NCBI GenBank assembly: GCA_963789015.1
Contig: CAWBIU010000003.1
Location: forward strand, 496,001-560,000
Direction: 5' to 3'
Source of the DNA: JAOPZW01 sp963789015
GTDB lineage: Bacteria; Actinomycetota; Thermoleophilia; Solirubrobacterales; Solirubrobacteraceae
Length of the DNA: 64,000 nt
In this document: one piece after another, positions 18,187-27,024 of the stretch
How positions within the stretch are numbered: the first letter of the stretch is position 1
Layout: the number at the start of each line of letters is the position of its first letter
The notes under the pieces: model-generated
What the model saw: only the letters and a program-made list of their open reading frames with translations
Database searches by the model: none
Told to the model about the DNA's origin: nothing
Made by a program: the position numbers and the translations under genes

Positions 18187-20724
18187 CTACCGCCAGGGCG
18201 GCCCGAAGCGCAGCGGCGCCAGGCGCTGGCTGCGCGTTCCGCGCCCGGCGGGCACGGCGGGGACCGCGGGCGAGACGACGGCCGGCGTGCGCCCGCGCGG
18301 CGCCCGTCGCGTGCGCTCGAGCCCCATCACGGCCTCGCCGTTCTCCTCGGTCCGCGGCGCGCTGTCCGCCTCCGGCGGCGCCATCCACTCGCGCAGGCGC
18401 CGCCACATCGCCGCGTGCTTCGTGCACAGCGCAGCCACGTCGGCGGCCGCCAGGGGACGTCCCTCGAGGTCGTGCTCGCGCACCGACACGCTCGACGCGG
18501 GCAGCTCGTTGGTCAGCCAGTCGGCGAGCAGGTCGTGCAGCACGTCGAGGCGCTCGTTGGCCCAGCGCACGTCGCGCTCGGCCACCTCCTCGTCGTCGCC
18601 GACGCCCCTCGCCACGCCACAGGCGCGCGCGTCATCGATCCAGCGGTCGTCGAAGGGCGGGACGGCCGCGTCCAGCGGCGCGAATCCCAGGCGCTTGCTC
18701 GCCGAGGCCATCTGCGTGATCAGCTCCAGCCGCACCCGCCAATGGCGGTGGTGCTCGGCGACGCGGTCGATCAGCCGCCACGTCTCCGCCTCGTCCTGCA
18801 GCCAGCCCAGCACCTGGCCGGCGTCGACGGCCTCGGCGAGCTCGCGCCCGCGCCGCTGCCAGAACCCCTCCCAGCGCTCGGCGCTGCCGAGGATCAGCGC
18901 GCGCGTGAAGCGGCTCATCTGCCAGCGCTGCACGAGCTTCGGCCGGTGCGGCGTGCGTGTCGCCGACGGCAGGTACATCGCCTCGAACTGCTTGAACTCC
19001 TCGTGGCGTCGCAGCGCCGCGAGGTCCGGGTCCTCGCTGACCACCCAGTCGCGCCGCGCCGCGATCGCCGCGCTCGTCGCCGAGGCCATCGCGCGCTGCA
19101 GGCGCTCGCGCGCGTAGCCGGCGAAGCGGTCGGCGCGCGGCGGGTCCTCCTGCACGGTGGCCACGAGCATCGGCGCCGCGAAGATGCACGCCGCGTTGTA
19201 CTCCTCGGTCCACGCCCAGCGCCGCCCGCCGATCTTCCGGACGTTCACGGCGAGCTGGTCCGGGTCGACGCGCCACGCGACGCTCTCGTCGTTGAGCACG
19301 CGGTGGCGGATCCAGCGCCGCCGCATGTCCATCAGCACGCTCGCCAGGCGGACCGCGGCCGGTGACAGCGTGGCGTTGGGCCGGCGCGCCGAGAAGCGCA
19401 CCTCGTGGCCGAGCTGCTCGAGCTCGGCGCAGGCGATCTGCACGAACAGCGCGCGCAGCGGGAACAGGTCTTCGCGGCCCTCGGACGGCGGGTCGGCGAG
19501 CAGCTCCTCGAGCTCGGTCGCCGTCCACGGCGGGCCCATCGGGCCCGAGCGCGAGCCGACGAGCCGGAAGTGGCCGATGATCGGCCGCAGCGCGCCGCGC
19601 ACGCGCTCGCGCAGCGCCGCGCGCTGGGCGTCGCGCTCGGTCTCGCCCGCCTCGCGCGTCGGGTGCTGCCACTGCTCGGCCACGTTCGGCCCGGCGAGCA
19701 GGATGGCCATCCGGTAGCCGGCGATCCACGCGCTGGCCCGGCGCTCGCGGCGCGCGCGCCGCGAGTACACGCGCCCGTCGTCGCTGGCCACCACGGTCCG
19801 CGCGCTGAGGTACATCGCCACGGCGTCGAGGTAGAGGCCGAGCTTCTCCTGGACGAAGCCGATCTGCAGGCGCAGGTCGATGTTGCGCGGGTCGAGCGAC
19901 AGCGCGAGATAGAGGTCGTCGAGCGCCTCGTCGTAGCGCCGTTCGGACGTCAGCTGACACGCGCGCTCGTGCGCGTGGACCATGTCCGCGTCCATCGTGT
20001 AGCGCCGCCAGCCCGTCCACGGGGCGCGGCACAGCCGCGTCTGCGGGAGGACGGCGGCCACGACGGCGTCGGCCGCGCGCTGGACCGCGCCGTCCCAGCT
20101 CGTGTCGGTCACGGTGCGCGACGAGATGCCCTCGTGCGGCAGCCGCGTGACCTCGACGCTCGCGTCGTAGCGCGGCTCCTCCGGCCGCACGGTGACCGTC
20201 ACCGCGACCTCGTAGGCGTGCGTCGGCTTGACCGAGCGCACGAGCCGCCCGAGCGCGGCGAGGATGCTCGGCGGGTCGGGCCGGACGTCGCCGAGCACGC
20301 CGACGAAGTCGGTCGAGGGCGGCGCGCCCGGCACCGCCGCGGCGGCCTGCAGGCGCCGCCGCGCCAGCCGGCGGCGCAGCTCCATGGTCAGCCGCTCCGC
20401 GTCGACGCCGTCGATCTCGCCGTCCAGGCGCACGGACTCGACGTCGATCCGCCCCGGCAGCCAGCCGAGCAGCTCGAGCCACACGCGCCGCAGCGACCAG
20501 CCGGCCGCCGTGAGCAGTCCGATCGTCAGCGCGGCCGCGACCTCGTCGCGATGCAGCGTACGGTCGAGCGCCTCGATGACGCCCGGCTCGCCCGGCGAGG
20601 GCGGCCGGCCGACGACCCACGCCAGCACGAAGACGGCTCCCACGGCGACGAGGAGGCAGGCGCTCCAGCCGAGCGCCAGAGGCCAGCGACGCGGCATCCG
20701 CGTCGGGTTCGGCGTCATGCCCAT
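18187..20724 (-). CDS. Large TPR-containing membrane protein
   Basis: I take ATG 20724 (MGMTPNPTRMPRRW), with AAGGA eight bases upstream, giving 845 aa. Near the N-terminus are two hydrophobic segments: LALGWSACLLVAVGAVFVLAWVVG and AALTIGLLTAAGW. The large remainder is cytosolic. A TPR-like pair is visible at about residues 255-305 (ERACQLTSERRYDEALDDLYLALSLDPRNIDLRLQIGFVQEKLGLYLDAVAMY, split here for reading). The rest is helical with many Trp/Arg and no catalytic motif I recognise. The C-terminus is basic and disordered. The gene stands alone, followed by a 206-bp spacer. It may be a scaffold. I cannot assign a function. Confidence 0.7.
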   Translation of the reverse strand: MGMTPNPTRMPRRWPLALGWSACLLVAVGAVFVLAWVVGRPPSPGEPGVIEALDRTLHRDEVAAALTIGLLTAAGWSLRRVWLELLGWLPGRIDVESVRLDGEIDGVDAERLTMELRRRLARRRLQAAAAVPGAPPSTDFVGVLGDVRPDPPSILAALGRLVRSVKPTHAYEVAVTVTVRPEEPRYDASVEVTRLPHEGISSRTVTDTSWDGAVQRAADAVVAAVLPQTRLCRAPWTGWRRYTMDADMVHAHERACQLTSERRYDEALDDLYLALSLDPRNIDLRLQIGFVQEKLGLYLDAVAMYLSARTVVASDDGRVYSRRARRERRASAWIAGYRMAILLAGPNVAEQWQHPTREAGETERDAQRAALRERVRGALRPIIGHFRLVGSRSGPMGPPWTATELEELLADPPSEGREDLFPLRALFVQIACAELEQLGHEVRFSARRPNATLSPAAVRLASVLMDMRRRWIRHRVLNDESVAWRVDPDQLAVNVRKIGGRRWAWTEEYNAACIFAAPMLVATVQEDPPRADRFAGYARERLQRAMASATSAAIAARRDWVVSEDPDLAALRRHEEFKQFEAMYLPSATRTPHRPKLVQRWQMSRFTRALILGSAERWEGFWQRRGRELAEAVDAGQVLGWLQDEAETWRLIDRVAEHHRHWRVRLELITQMASASKRLGFAPLDAAVPPFDDRWIDDARACGVARGVGDDEEVAERDVRWANERLDVLHDLLADWLTNELPASSVSVREHDLEGRPLAAADVAALCTKHAAMWRRLREWMAPPEADSAPRTEENGEAVMGLERTRRAPRGRTPAVVSPAVPAVPAGRGTRSQRLAPLRFGPPWR

Positions 20725-20862
20725 TGATCGCGTCCTTCCATCGCGCTCCCCCAAGCAACGACAGTGCGAGGCGACCGTATGCACGGCATCCATCGCCGTG
20801 CCGGATATGTGCCACAAACGGGGTGCTTTCCGTGCAGATCCCGTGCAGAGGGGCGGCTCCGG

Positions 20863-20889
20863 CCCGCCGCGGCACGGGGCCGCGGCGGG
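20863..20889 (-). terminator. GC-rich hairpin, probable terminator of 20902-22561
   Basis: A perfect 10-bp inverted repeat (CCCGCCGCGG / CCGCGGCGGG) with a 7-base loop begins 13 bp after the stop of the aminopeptidase-like gene. It has no T-run, as is common for actinobacterial terminators. Confidence 0.55.
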
Positions 20890-20901
20890 GCGGGAGCGGT
20901 C

Positions 20902-22561
20902 TCAGCGCACGATCGCGCGGCGGCGCAGCACCGGGCCGAGCTGCCGCGTCTGCGTCTCGCGGCGCAGCGCCAGCCGCGCGGCGCTCGTGCTCGTCGACGA
21001 CGAGGCGAGCGGGATGATCGGCTCGAACGGGACCTCCTGCACGCAGGTCGTCCCCGCCGCGGGCACGGTCCCGTCGATCAGGTAGGCGTCGACCGCCGCG
21101 TCGATGCACGGCGAGTTGCCCCCGTAGGCGGTGTGGCCGTCGCCGCGCATGGTCAGCAGCCGGGCGTTGCCGAGCTGGCGGGTGAGCTTGACGGCACCGC
21201 GATACGGCGTCGCCGGGTCGTACGTCGTCCCGATCACGAGCGGCGTGGCCGCCGAGCCGGGCAGGGCGTACGGGCCGTAGAAGGCGTCCTGGGCCTTCGC
21301 CGGCCACAGTCCGGCGTTGAGCTCGGTGTAGCCGTGGTTGAAGTAGAAGTGGTCGAACATGTCCCACGCCTGCGCGCCCTCGCGCACGTACGTGCGGATG
21401 TCGCTCGGCCACCGCTGCTCGGCCGCGCTGATGGCCAGGAAGCGGTCGGAGAGCTGGTCGTACTGCCCGGTCACGCGGGTCGCGGCCGTAGAACAGCTCG
21501 TCGACGATCGCGCGGATCAGCGTCCCGTCACCGGCCTGCGCGGTCGCCAGCGCGGCGGCGAGCAGGGGCCAGAACTCCTTGGCGTAGAGGACCGAGACCG
21601 ACGCCGCGTTGATGTCGTCGCCGTCGACCGGCCGCGGGTCCGGCGTGTAGTCGGGGGCCGGGATCGGCGTCGCGTCGGCGCGCTTGACGAGCTCGTCGTA
21701 GGCGTCGTGCGGGTCGGTGCCGCCGAAGTTCAGGCACGCCGTCTGGTTGCCGGCGCAGGCCTGGAAGAAGCGCCCGAGCGCGCGCTCGAACGCCGCCGTC
21801 TGGCTGTTGGAGATCTTCAGCGGATCGTCGAGGTAGTCCTCGGCGTCCAGCGCGCCGTCGAGCACGAGCGCCCGGAACCGGTTCGGGAACAGCGCGGCGT
21901 ACGTGGCCCCGAGGAACGTGCCGTAGGAGAAGCCGAGGTAGGTCAGCTTGTCGTCGCCGACGGCCTCGCGCAGGACGTCCATGTCGCGGGCCACGTCGGC
22001 CGTCGAGACGTGCTCGAGGATCTCGCCGTTGAGGCGCTGGCAGCGGTCCACGTAGCGGCGGTCCTTGTCCAGCAGGGCCTGGAGGTCGAGCGTGAGCGGC
22101 GTCGGGAACGGCTGCGAGGCGGCTCCCTCGGTCTCGGGGTTGGCCTTGCAGTCGATGGCCGGCGAGCTCTGGCCGACCCCGCGGGGATCGAAGCCGACGA
22201 TGTCGAAGCGCTGGTTGAGCGCGTCGAACAGCCCGGCGCCGGCGGTCGCCTGCAGGAAGTCGACGGCCGGGCCGCCCGGGCCGCCCAGGTTGAAGAACAG
22301 CGACCCGATCCGGTTCGCCTGGTCCTTCGCGGGCACGCGGGCCACGGCGATGCTGATCGCCTTGCCGTCGGGACGGTCGTAGTCGAGCGGCACCTGCTGG
22401 GTCGCGCACTGCACGCCGGGCGCCTCTCCGCACGCCGCCCAGGCGAGCTCGGCGGACGGGGCCTGGCGCGCGGAGGCGGGGGCCGCCGCGACGAGGCCCG
22501 CGGCCAGGATGGCGCAGGTGGCCGCGAGGCTCCTCCGCACGCGGTGCGATGCGACGTGCAT
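20902..22561 (-). CDS. Secreted tripeptidyl-aminopeptidase-type alpha/beta hydrolase (frameshifted)
   Basis: The start is ATG 22561 (MHVASHRVRRSLAATC) with GGAGGAAGGG directly upstream. A signal peptide (LAATCAILAAGLVAAAPASA) leads into a Tap/SlpD-family fold: LFFNLGGPGGPAVDFL, FDIVGFDPRGVGQS (oxyanion region), and nucleophile Ser in YLGFSYGTFLGA (about residue 210). The frame breaks near 21480 (DELFYGRDP) and continues one base over as VTGQYDQLSDRF. The second part supplies Asp (IGTTYDPATPYRGA) and His (RGDGHTAYGG), so the triad is complete if joined. Total length is 3n+1; dropping one C from CCC repairs it. Family members release N-terminal tripeptides outside the cell. Confidence 0.8.
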
Positions 22562-22772
22562 CCCTTCCTCCCCTGCTCGGGACGCCGTCATCGATCCAGC
22601 GTCCGGTCGGTTGAGGCCGCGGACCCAACTACGCCTGCCGTCCCGCCGCAACCCATGCGTCAGGACGTGCACCCCGGGTCGTCGCGATCCCGCTCCCTGA
22701 GCCGGGTTTGCCGTCCGATCGGGCGCCTACCGTCCAGCGCGTCAATGTCCTCGAACGCCAGGAGGCGTTGCG

Positions 22773-23228
22773 ATGGCCCTGTGCTTCATCGAACCCCAGG
22801 ATGCGGTCCGTGTGATCGCCGAGTCCGTCGGCCGCGAGGCCCGGCGCCAGCTGCTCGGCGAGATCGTCCGTGCCTGGGTCGATGAGATCCCCGACCAGGA
22901 ACTGGAGTCCCATTACGTCAAGGCGATCGCCGACCTCGACGAGCACGACCTGTCGATGCTCGCCGCGTGGCACGCGTCGCTCGAGGTGGGCCATCCGATC
23001 GCCAACCGCGAGTTCCTGGTCAACGCGTTCGCGTCACTGGGGGACAACCGGCGGGAGGCGCTGAAGATCGCCGCCGGGTTCCGCGGCGAGGAGGCGTTCG
23101 ACGCCGGCGTGGCCGAGGACGAGGCGCTGGACACGGTGCTGCCGTACCTCTCGCGCGAGCGGTCGATCGAGCTGGCCAACGAGTGCCTCGGCCTCTACCT
23201 CTGGGACCGCCTGGGCTCGGACAACTGA
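22773..23228 (+). CDS. Hypothetical acidic helical protein
   Basis: This 151-aa protein starts at ATG 22773 with AGGAGG eight bases upstream. It is soluble, acidic and predicted all-helical (VRVIAESVGREARRQLLGEIV, LDEHDLSMLAAWHASLEVG, REALKIAAGFRGEEAFDAG, LSRERSIELANECLGLYLWDRLG). No signal peptide, metal motif or recognised family. Codon use matches neighbours, so it looks real. It ends 7 bp before a convergent gene. Confidence 0.65.
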   Translation: MALCFIEPQDAVRVIAESVGREARRQLLGEIVRAWVDEIPDQELESHYVKAIADLDEHDLSMLAAWHASLEVGHPIANREFLVNAFASLGDNRREALKIAAGFRGEEAFDAGVAEDEALDTVLPYLSRERSIELANECLGLYLWDRLGSDN

Positions 23229-23235
23229 CGCACGC

Positions 23236-24135
23236 TCAGTCCGCGGCGCGGCGGAGGACGTCGTAGCGGCCCACGCCGCTGTGGCCCTCCATTCGCCAGC
23301 GCAGGAACGCCGTGTCGAGGCGCAGCCGCCCGAGGTCGATCGTCGTGCCGCAGATGACCTCGCCGGCCGCGCGGCGCGGGAGCCCGTCGCCGTTGACGTA
23401 GAGCTCCAGGCCCGCCGCGACCTGGCGGCCGTCGGCGTCGTAGGTCGTCGACAGGCGCGGGTCGAGCACGTCGGTGGCGCGTGGCTCGTCGCGCTCGGGA
23501 TCGCGGTCGAGCACGGTCGCGGCGACCTCCTCGTCCTCGTGGTGCTTGGCGCCCGCGGGGCGGATCGCGGTCAGCGACACCGCCAGGTCGTCGCCCAGCC
23601 ATGCGGCCACCGAGCGCGCTTCGGCGATCCGGTCCCAGTCGGGCGAGCCCCACGAGCGCCCGCGCTGGCCGTGGCCGTCGACGGCGATCCGCCGCCCGCC
23701 GACGGTGGCCGCGCCGGTCACGTGGCAGGCCTGGTCGAAGCCCGCCATCCCGCCCGCGCGGGCCACCGGGTGCTCGGCGCTCAGCTCGGCGATCGCGCCG
23801 ACCGCGCGAAGCTCGAGGTCGAGGCTCGCCTCGTCGGTCGCGAAGGACAGCCGCCAGGCGCGAAGCGGCTCGACCACCTGCGTGTCCAGCCCCGCCGCCG
23901 AGACGTCGTCCCAGGACTCCGGCGCGCCGACGTCGACGCCGCCCTCCGCCTTGACCGCGACGGGCTCGCCACCGTGGAAGAGGATGGCCAGGCCGCTGGC
24001 GCCGGCGCGCGCCAGGCCGAGCCGCGCGACGCCGAACAACCCGGCGCGCTCGTCGCCGAAGGCCATCGTCACGGCGTCGCTGCCGTCGGAGCCGGCCGGA
24101 ACGCGCGGCGCGTCCTGAGCGGGATCGACGGTCAC
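23236..24135 (-). CDS. DUF7064/AttH-like beta-rich protein
   Basis: This 299-aa protein starts at GTG 24135, overlapping the FxsA stop (GTGA). It is beta-rich and cytosolic. The motif HGQRGRSWGSPDWDRI matches the HGQRxHSWG signature of lipocalin-like proteins related to AttH and hydroxyneurosporene-synthase-type domains (DUF7064/7065), found in actinobacteria near lipid metabolism genes. The fold suggests binding of, or isomerase/hydratase action on, a hydrophobic ligand, but no reaction is established. Coupling to FxsA looks like gene packing rather than a functional link. Confidence 0.6.
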   Translation of the reverse strand: MTVDPAQDAPRVPAGSDGSDAVTMAFGDERAGLFGVARLGLARAGASGLAILFHGGEPVAVKAEGGVDVGAPESWDDVSAAGLDTQVVEPLRAWRLSFATDEASLDLELRAVGAIAELSAEHPVARAGGMAGFDQACHVTGAATVGGRRIAVDGHGQRGRSWGSPDWDRIAEARSVAAWLGDDLAVSLTAIRPAGAKHHEDEEVAATVLDRDPERDEPRATDVLDPRLSTTYDADGRQVAAGLELYVNGDGLPRRAAGEVICGTTIDLGRLRLDTAFLRWRMEGHSGVGRYDVLRRAAD

Positions 24136-24605
24136 TTCAGGCGGGGCGGGTCGACGTCGCTGGCGGTGCCGTCGACGTCGTAGCCGGGACCGTCCGCGCG
24201 CGGCGGGCGTCCGTACACGCGCTGGCCGCCGACCGTGGTCACGATCATGCGCGGCAGGACGCGGCGCGCGACGACGCCGCGCAGCAGCGCGCGCGTCGGC
24301 GGCAGCAGCAGGAGCAGCCCGAGGATGTCGCTGACGAAGCCGGGCGTGAGCAGCAGCGCGCCGCCGAACACGATCAGGACGCCGTCGAGCACCTCGCGCG
24401 CCGGCGGGCGGCGCTCGGCGAGCGCGCGGTTGAAGCGCTCCCACGCGGCGCGCCCCTGCGCACGCATGAGCAGCGCACCGAGGATCGAGTCGATGATGAG
24501 CAGCGCGATCGTCGGCAGGACGCCGATGAGCTGCCCGATCTGGATGATCACGAACAGCTCGACGATCGGGACGACCACGAAGATGACGACGAGCAAGAGG
24601 CGCAT
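24132..24605 (-). CDS. fxsA: FxsA family membrane protein
   Basis: The start is probably ATG 24605 (MRLLLVVIFVVVPIVELFV); a GTG at 24614 is in frame. The protein has three membrane segments typical of FxsA: LLLVVIFVVVPIVELFVII, IGVLPTIALLIIDSILGALLM, and LDGVLIVFGGALLLTPGFVSDILGLLLLLPP. The TPGFVSDILG motif is diagnostic. The cytosolic C-terminus is basic then acidic. In E. coli FxsA reduces exclusion of phage T7 by F plasmid PifA; its normal role is unclear. Its stop is coupled to the next gene by GTGA. Confidence 0.9.
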   Translation of the reverse strand: MRLLLVVIFVVVPIVELFVIIQIGQLIGVLPTIALLIIDSILGALLMRAQGRAAWERFNRALAERRPPAREVLDGVLIVFGGALLLTPGFVSDILGLLLLLPPTRALLRGVVARRVLPRMIVTTVGGQRVYGRPPRADGPGYDVDGTASDVDPPRLK

Positions 24606-24655
24606 CGGCCTCACAGGCTACGGCAGCGGCGCGCCCGGCCGGGGCGCCCGCGCGC

Positions 24656-24970
24656 TCAGGCGAAGGCGGTCGAGCGCGGGTCGGCGACGACGCCGGGCAG
24701 CCGGTGCAGGCCGACGGCCTCGATGAGCCGCCACACCTGCGGCTGGGCGCCGGCCACGAGCATCCGCCGCCCGGTGATGCGCAGGCGGCGCGAGAGCATC
24801 GCGAGATCGACCATCAGCGAGCTGTCGGCGAACGTGAGCTCCCTCAGGTCCACGAGCACGTCCGTGTCGGCGGCCAGGGCGCGCGAGAGCGCCGTCCGGC
24901 GACAGCCCTGCGTGGCGATGTCCTCGTCGCCGCAGCAACGCAGTACTGCGGGCTTTGCCGTGTAGGACAC
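24656..24970 (-). CDS. STAS-domain (anti-anti-sigma-like) protein
   Basis: The frame runs to TTG 24991; I prefer GTG 24970 (V-SYTAKPAVLRC), giving about 104 aa, but the start is uncertain. The STAS fold is clear: VLRCCGDEDIATQ, VLVDLRELTFADSSLMVDLAML, RRMLVAGAQPQVWRLIEAVGL. In SpoIIAA-type proteins the Ser of the D-S-S loop is phosphorylated by an anti-sigma kinase; ADSSL keeps it. No kinase or sigma gene adjoins it. It may feed a partner-switch elsewhere. Confidence 0.75.
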   Translation of the reverse strand: MSYTAKPAVLRCCGDEDIATQGCRRTALSRALAADTDVLVDLRELTFADSSLMVDLAMLSRRLRITGRRMLVAGAQPQVWRLIEAVGLHRLPGVVADPRSTAFA

Positions 24971-25001
24971 CAAGAGGAGGAACCTACACAAAAGCCGCAG
25001 C

Positions 25002-25007
25002 TACACT
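25002..25007 (+). promoter_or_regulatory. -10 element (TACACT), leaderless gene
   Basis: TACACT ends 7 bases before ATG 25015, so transcription would begin at or next to the start codon. No clear -35 is seen. The same layout recurs at 33017 and 57147. Confidence 0.45.
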
Positions 25008-25014
25008 CAAGGAC

Positions 25015-25311
25015 ATGACGACCGTCGAAGACGTCGAGGACGCCCTTTCGAACGTCATCGACCCCGAGCTGGGGCTCGATTTCGTCGAGCTCGGGCTCAT
25101 CTACGGGGTCGAGGTCGAGGACTCCTCGGTCCACGTGACCTTCACGCTCACCTCGCCGGGCTGCCCGATCGGCCCGCAGGTCTCCGAGCAGATCGAGGAG
25201 TTCGTCGGCGAGCTCGAGGGAATCGAGCAGGTGACCTCGTCGATGACGTTCACGCCGCCGTGGACCCCGGACAAGATGTCCGAGGACGCGAAGTTCGCGC
25301 TCGGCTTCTGA
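25015..25311 (+). CDS. MIP18-family (DUF59) metal-sulfur cluster assembly factor
   Basis: This 98-aa protein (start ATG 25015) is a single DUF59 domain: VEDALSNVIDPELGLDFVELGLIYGV, VHVTFTLTSPGCPIGPQ and SMTFTPPWTPDKMSEDAK. The Cys in TSPGCP is the conserved family cysteine. Relatives (SufT, PaaD, MIP18) help load Fe-S clusters onto apoproteins. A possible client in this window is IspH. The gene is probably leaderless (TACACT at 25002). It is not in a suf operon here. Confidence 0.85.
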   Translation: MTTVEDVEDALSNVIDPELGLDFVELGLIYGVEVEDSSVHVTFTLTSPGCPIGPQVSEQIEEFVGELEGIEQVTSSMTFTPPWTPDKMSEDAKFALGF

Positions 25312-25368
25312 TCGCCGTCTCGGACCTCGCCGAAGCCACTCGCCCGTAGGCGGGTTATGGTCGGCACG

Positions 25369-27024
25369 ATGCGCCGGCTCCTCCTCCCGCTCTGCGCCGC
25401 GCTGCTGCTCGCGCCGGCGTCCGGCGCGAGTGCCTCGGGCGGAACCGGGCGCCTGCTCGTCACGGTGACCCCCGGCGCGCAGCGGGCCCCCGCGGCGCGG
25501 GCGGCCGCGGCCCAGGCCGTCGCCGCATCGGCGGACGCGCGGCCGAGCGGCTTCAGCGTCCCGCAGATCGGCCTCGTCACCGTGCGCCCGCGCCCGGGCG
25601 AGTCGATGCGCGCGCTCGCGCGTCGACTGCGCGCCGACCCGCGCGTGGCCTCCGTGCAGGCCGAGAACCGCGGGCGGGTCCGCTTCCAGCCCAACGACCC
25701 CGCGCTCGTCGCGCCCGAGCCCAGCCCCGCGTCGGTTCCCGGGACGACCGTCGAGTGGTGGGCGGCCCGCAGCAACTTCCTGGCGGCCTGGGACCTGTCC
25801 GACGGCAGCGGCGCGCGCGTCGCGGTGATCGACACGGGCGCCGAGATCGCCCATCCCGAGTTCATCGGCCGCGTCGCGGGCCTGACGAGCTTCGACGCCA
25901 CCCGCTCGCCCGCCGGGCTGGACACGATCGGCCACGGCACCCACGTCGCGTCGCTGGCGTGCGCGGCCGGCAACAACGGCGTCGGCCTCGTCGGCGCGGG
26001 CCTCGGCTGCCGCCTGCTCGTCGTGAAGTCCGACTTCTCGGACTCGAGCGTCGCGGCGTCGATCGTCTGGGCCGTCGACCACGGCGCCGACGCGATCACG
26101 ATGAGCTTCGGGACCGCGGCGGGCGCCCAGCCCTCGCTCCCCGTCGTCAACGCGATCGACTACGCGGTCAAGCGCGGCGTCGTGCTGGTCTCGGCCGCCG
26201 CCGACGACCCGATCGCCGACCAGGGCTATCCCTCGAGCGTGCTGCAGCCGACGAACACCGGCCCCGACCTGAGCAAGGGGCGCGGGCTGTCGGTCACCGC
26301 CGCCGACTTCTACGACCGCCGCGCCTCGTTCGCGGGCTACGGCACGCAGATCTCGCTCGCCGCCTACGGCTCCTACACGGGCGGCACGGGCAGCGGACCG
26401 CCCGGCATATTCGGCGCGTTCACGAGCGCCCAGAACGCGCTCGACACCGGCGCGCTGGGCAACATGCGCCCGTGCGGCTGCCGCACGACGTTCGGCGCCG
26501 ACGCGCGCTATGCCTACCTCCAGGGGACGTCGATGGCGGCGCCGATGGTCGCCGCGGCGTCGGCGCTCGTGCGCAGACTGAACCCGGACCTCACGGCGCG
26601 CCAGATCGTGCGCCTCATGAAGGAGAGCGCCCGCCGCCCGGCGGGCACGGGCTGGAGTCCCGACCTCGGCTGGGGGATCCTCGACGCCGGCGCCGCGGTG
26701 ACCGCGGCGCGCAACCTCGACGGCCGCCCGCCGGCCTCCAAGGTCCGCCGCCTCGCGGCGCCGACGGGCTCGAAGCTCACCGTGCGCTGGCGCGGGCGCG
26801 ACGTCCCGCGCCGCAACGTGGCCCTGTCGGGCATCGCCCGCTACGAGCTGTGGCGCTCGACCGACGGCCGCCGCGCGCGGCGACTGCTGACCACGACGCG
26901 CACCTCGCGGCGCGTCACGGTGCGCCGCGGCGCCCGCTACGGCTTCTTCACCGTCGCCATCGACAAGGCCGGCAACCGCGAGCCGAAGCCCAAGCGACCG
27001 GACGCGCGCCTCACCGTTCGCTGA
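25369..27024 (+). CDS. Secreted subtilisin-like serine protease (S8)
   Basis: The start is ATG 25369 (MRRLLLPLCAALLLAPASGASA, signal peptide); ATG 25357 is four codons earlier in frame. A short propeptide (RLLVTVTPGAQ, then LARRLRADPRVASVQAENRG) fits an I9-type inhibitor. The catalytic domain has Asp in VAVIDTGAEIAHPEF (about residue 154), His in GHGTHVASLACAAG (about 188), and Ser in GTSMAAPMVAAASALV (about 386). A C-terminal fibronectin-like region (RYELWRSTDGRRARRLL, then YGFFTVAIDKAGN) follows. It should act outside the cell. Its 3' end overlaps the convergent WS/DGAT gene by 14 bp. Confidence 0.9.
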   Translation: MRRLLLPLCAALLLAPASGASASGGTGRLLVTVTPGAQRAPAARAAAAQAVAASADARPSGFSVPQIGLVTVRPRPGESMRALARRLRADPRVASVQAENRGRVRFQPNDPALVAPEPSPASVPGTTVEWWAARSNFLAAWDLSDGSGARVAVIDTGAEIAHPEFIGRVAGLTSFDATRSPAGLDTIGHGTHVASLACAAGNNGVGLVGAGLGCRLLVVKSDFSDSSVAASIVWAVDHGADAITMSFGTAAGAQPSLPVVNAIDYAVKRGVVLVSAAADDPIADQGYPSSVLQPTNTGPDLSKGRGLSVTAADFYDRRASFAGYGTQISLAAYGSYTGGTGSGPPGIFGAFTSAQNALDTGALGNMRPCGCRTTFGADARYAYLQGTSMAAPMVAAASALVRRLNPDLTARQIVRLMKESARRPAGTGWSPDLGWGILDAGAAVTAARNLDGRPPASKVRRLAAPTGSKLTVRWRGRDVPRRNVALSGIARYELWRSTDGRRARRLLTTTRTSRRVTVRRGARYGFFTVAIDKAGNREPKPKRPDARLTVR

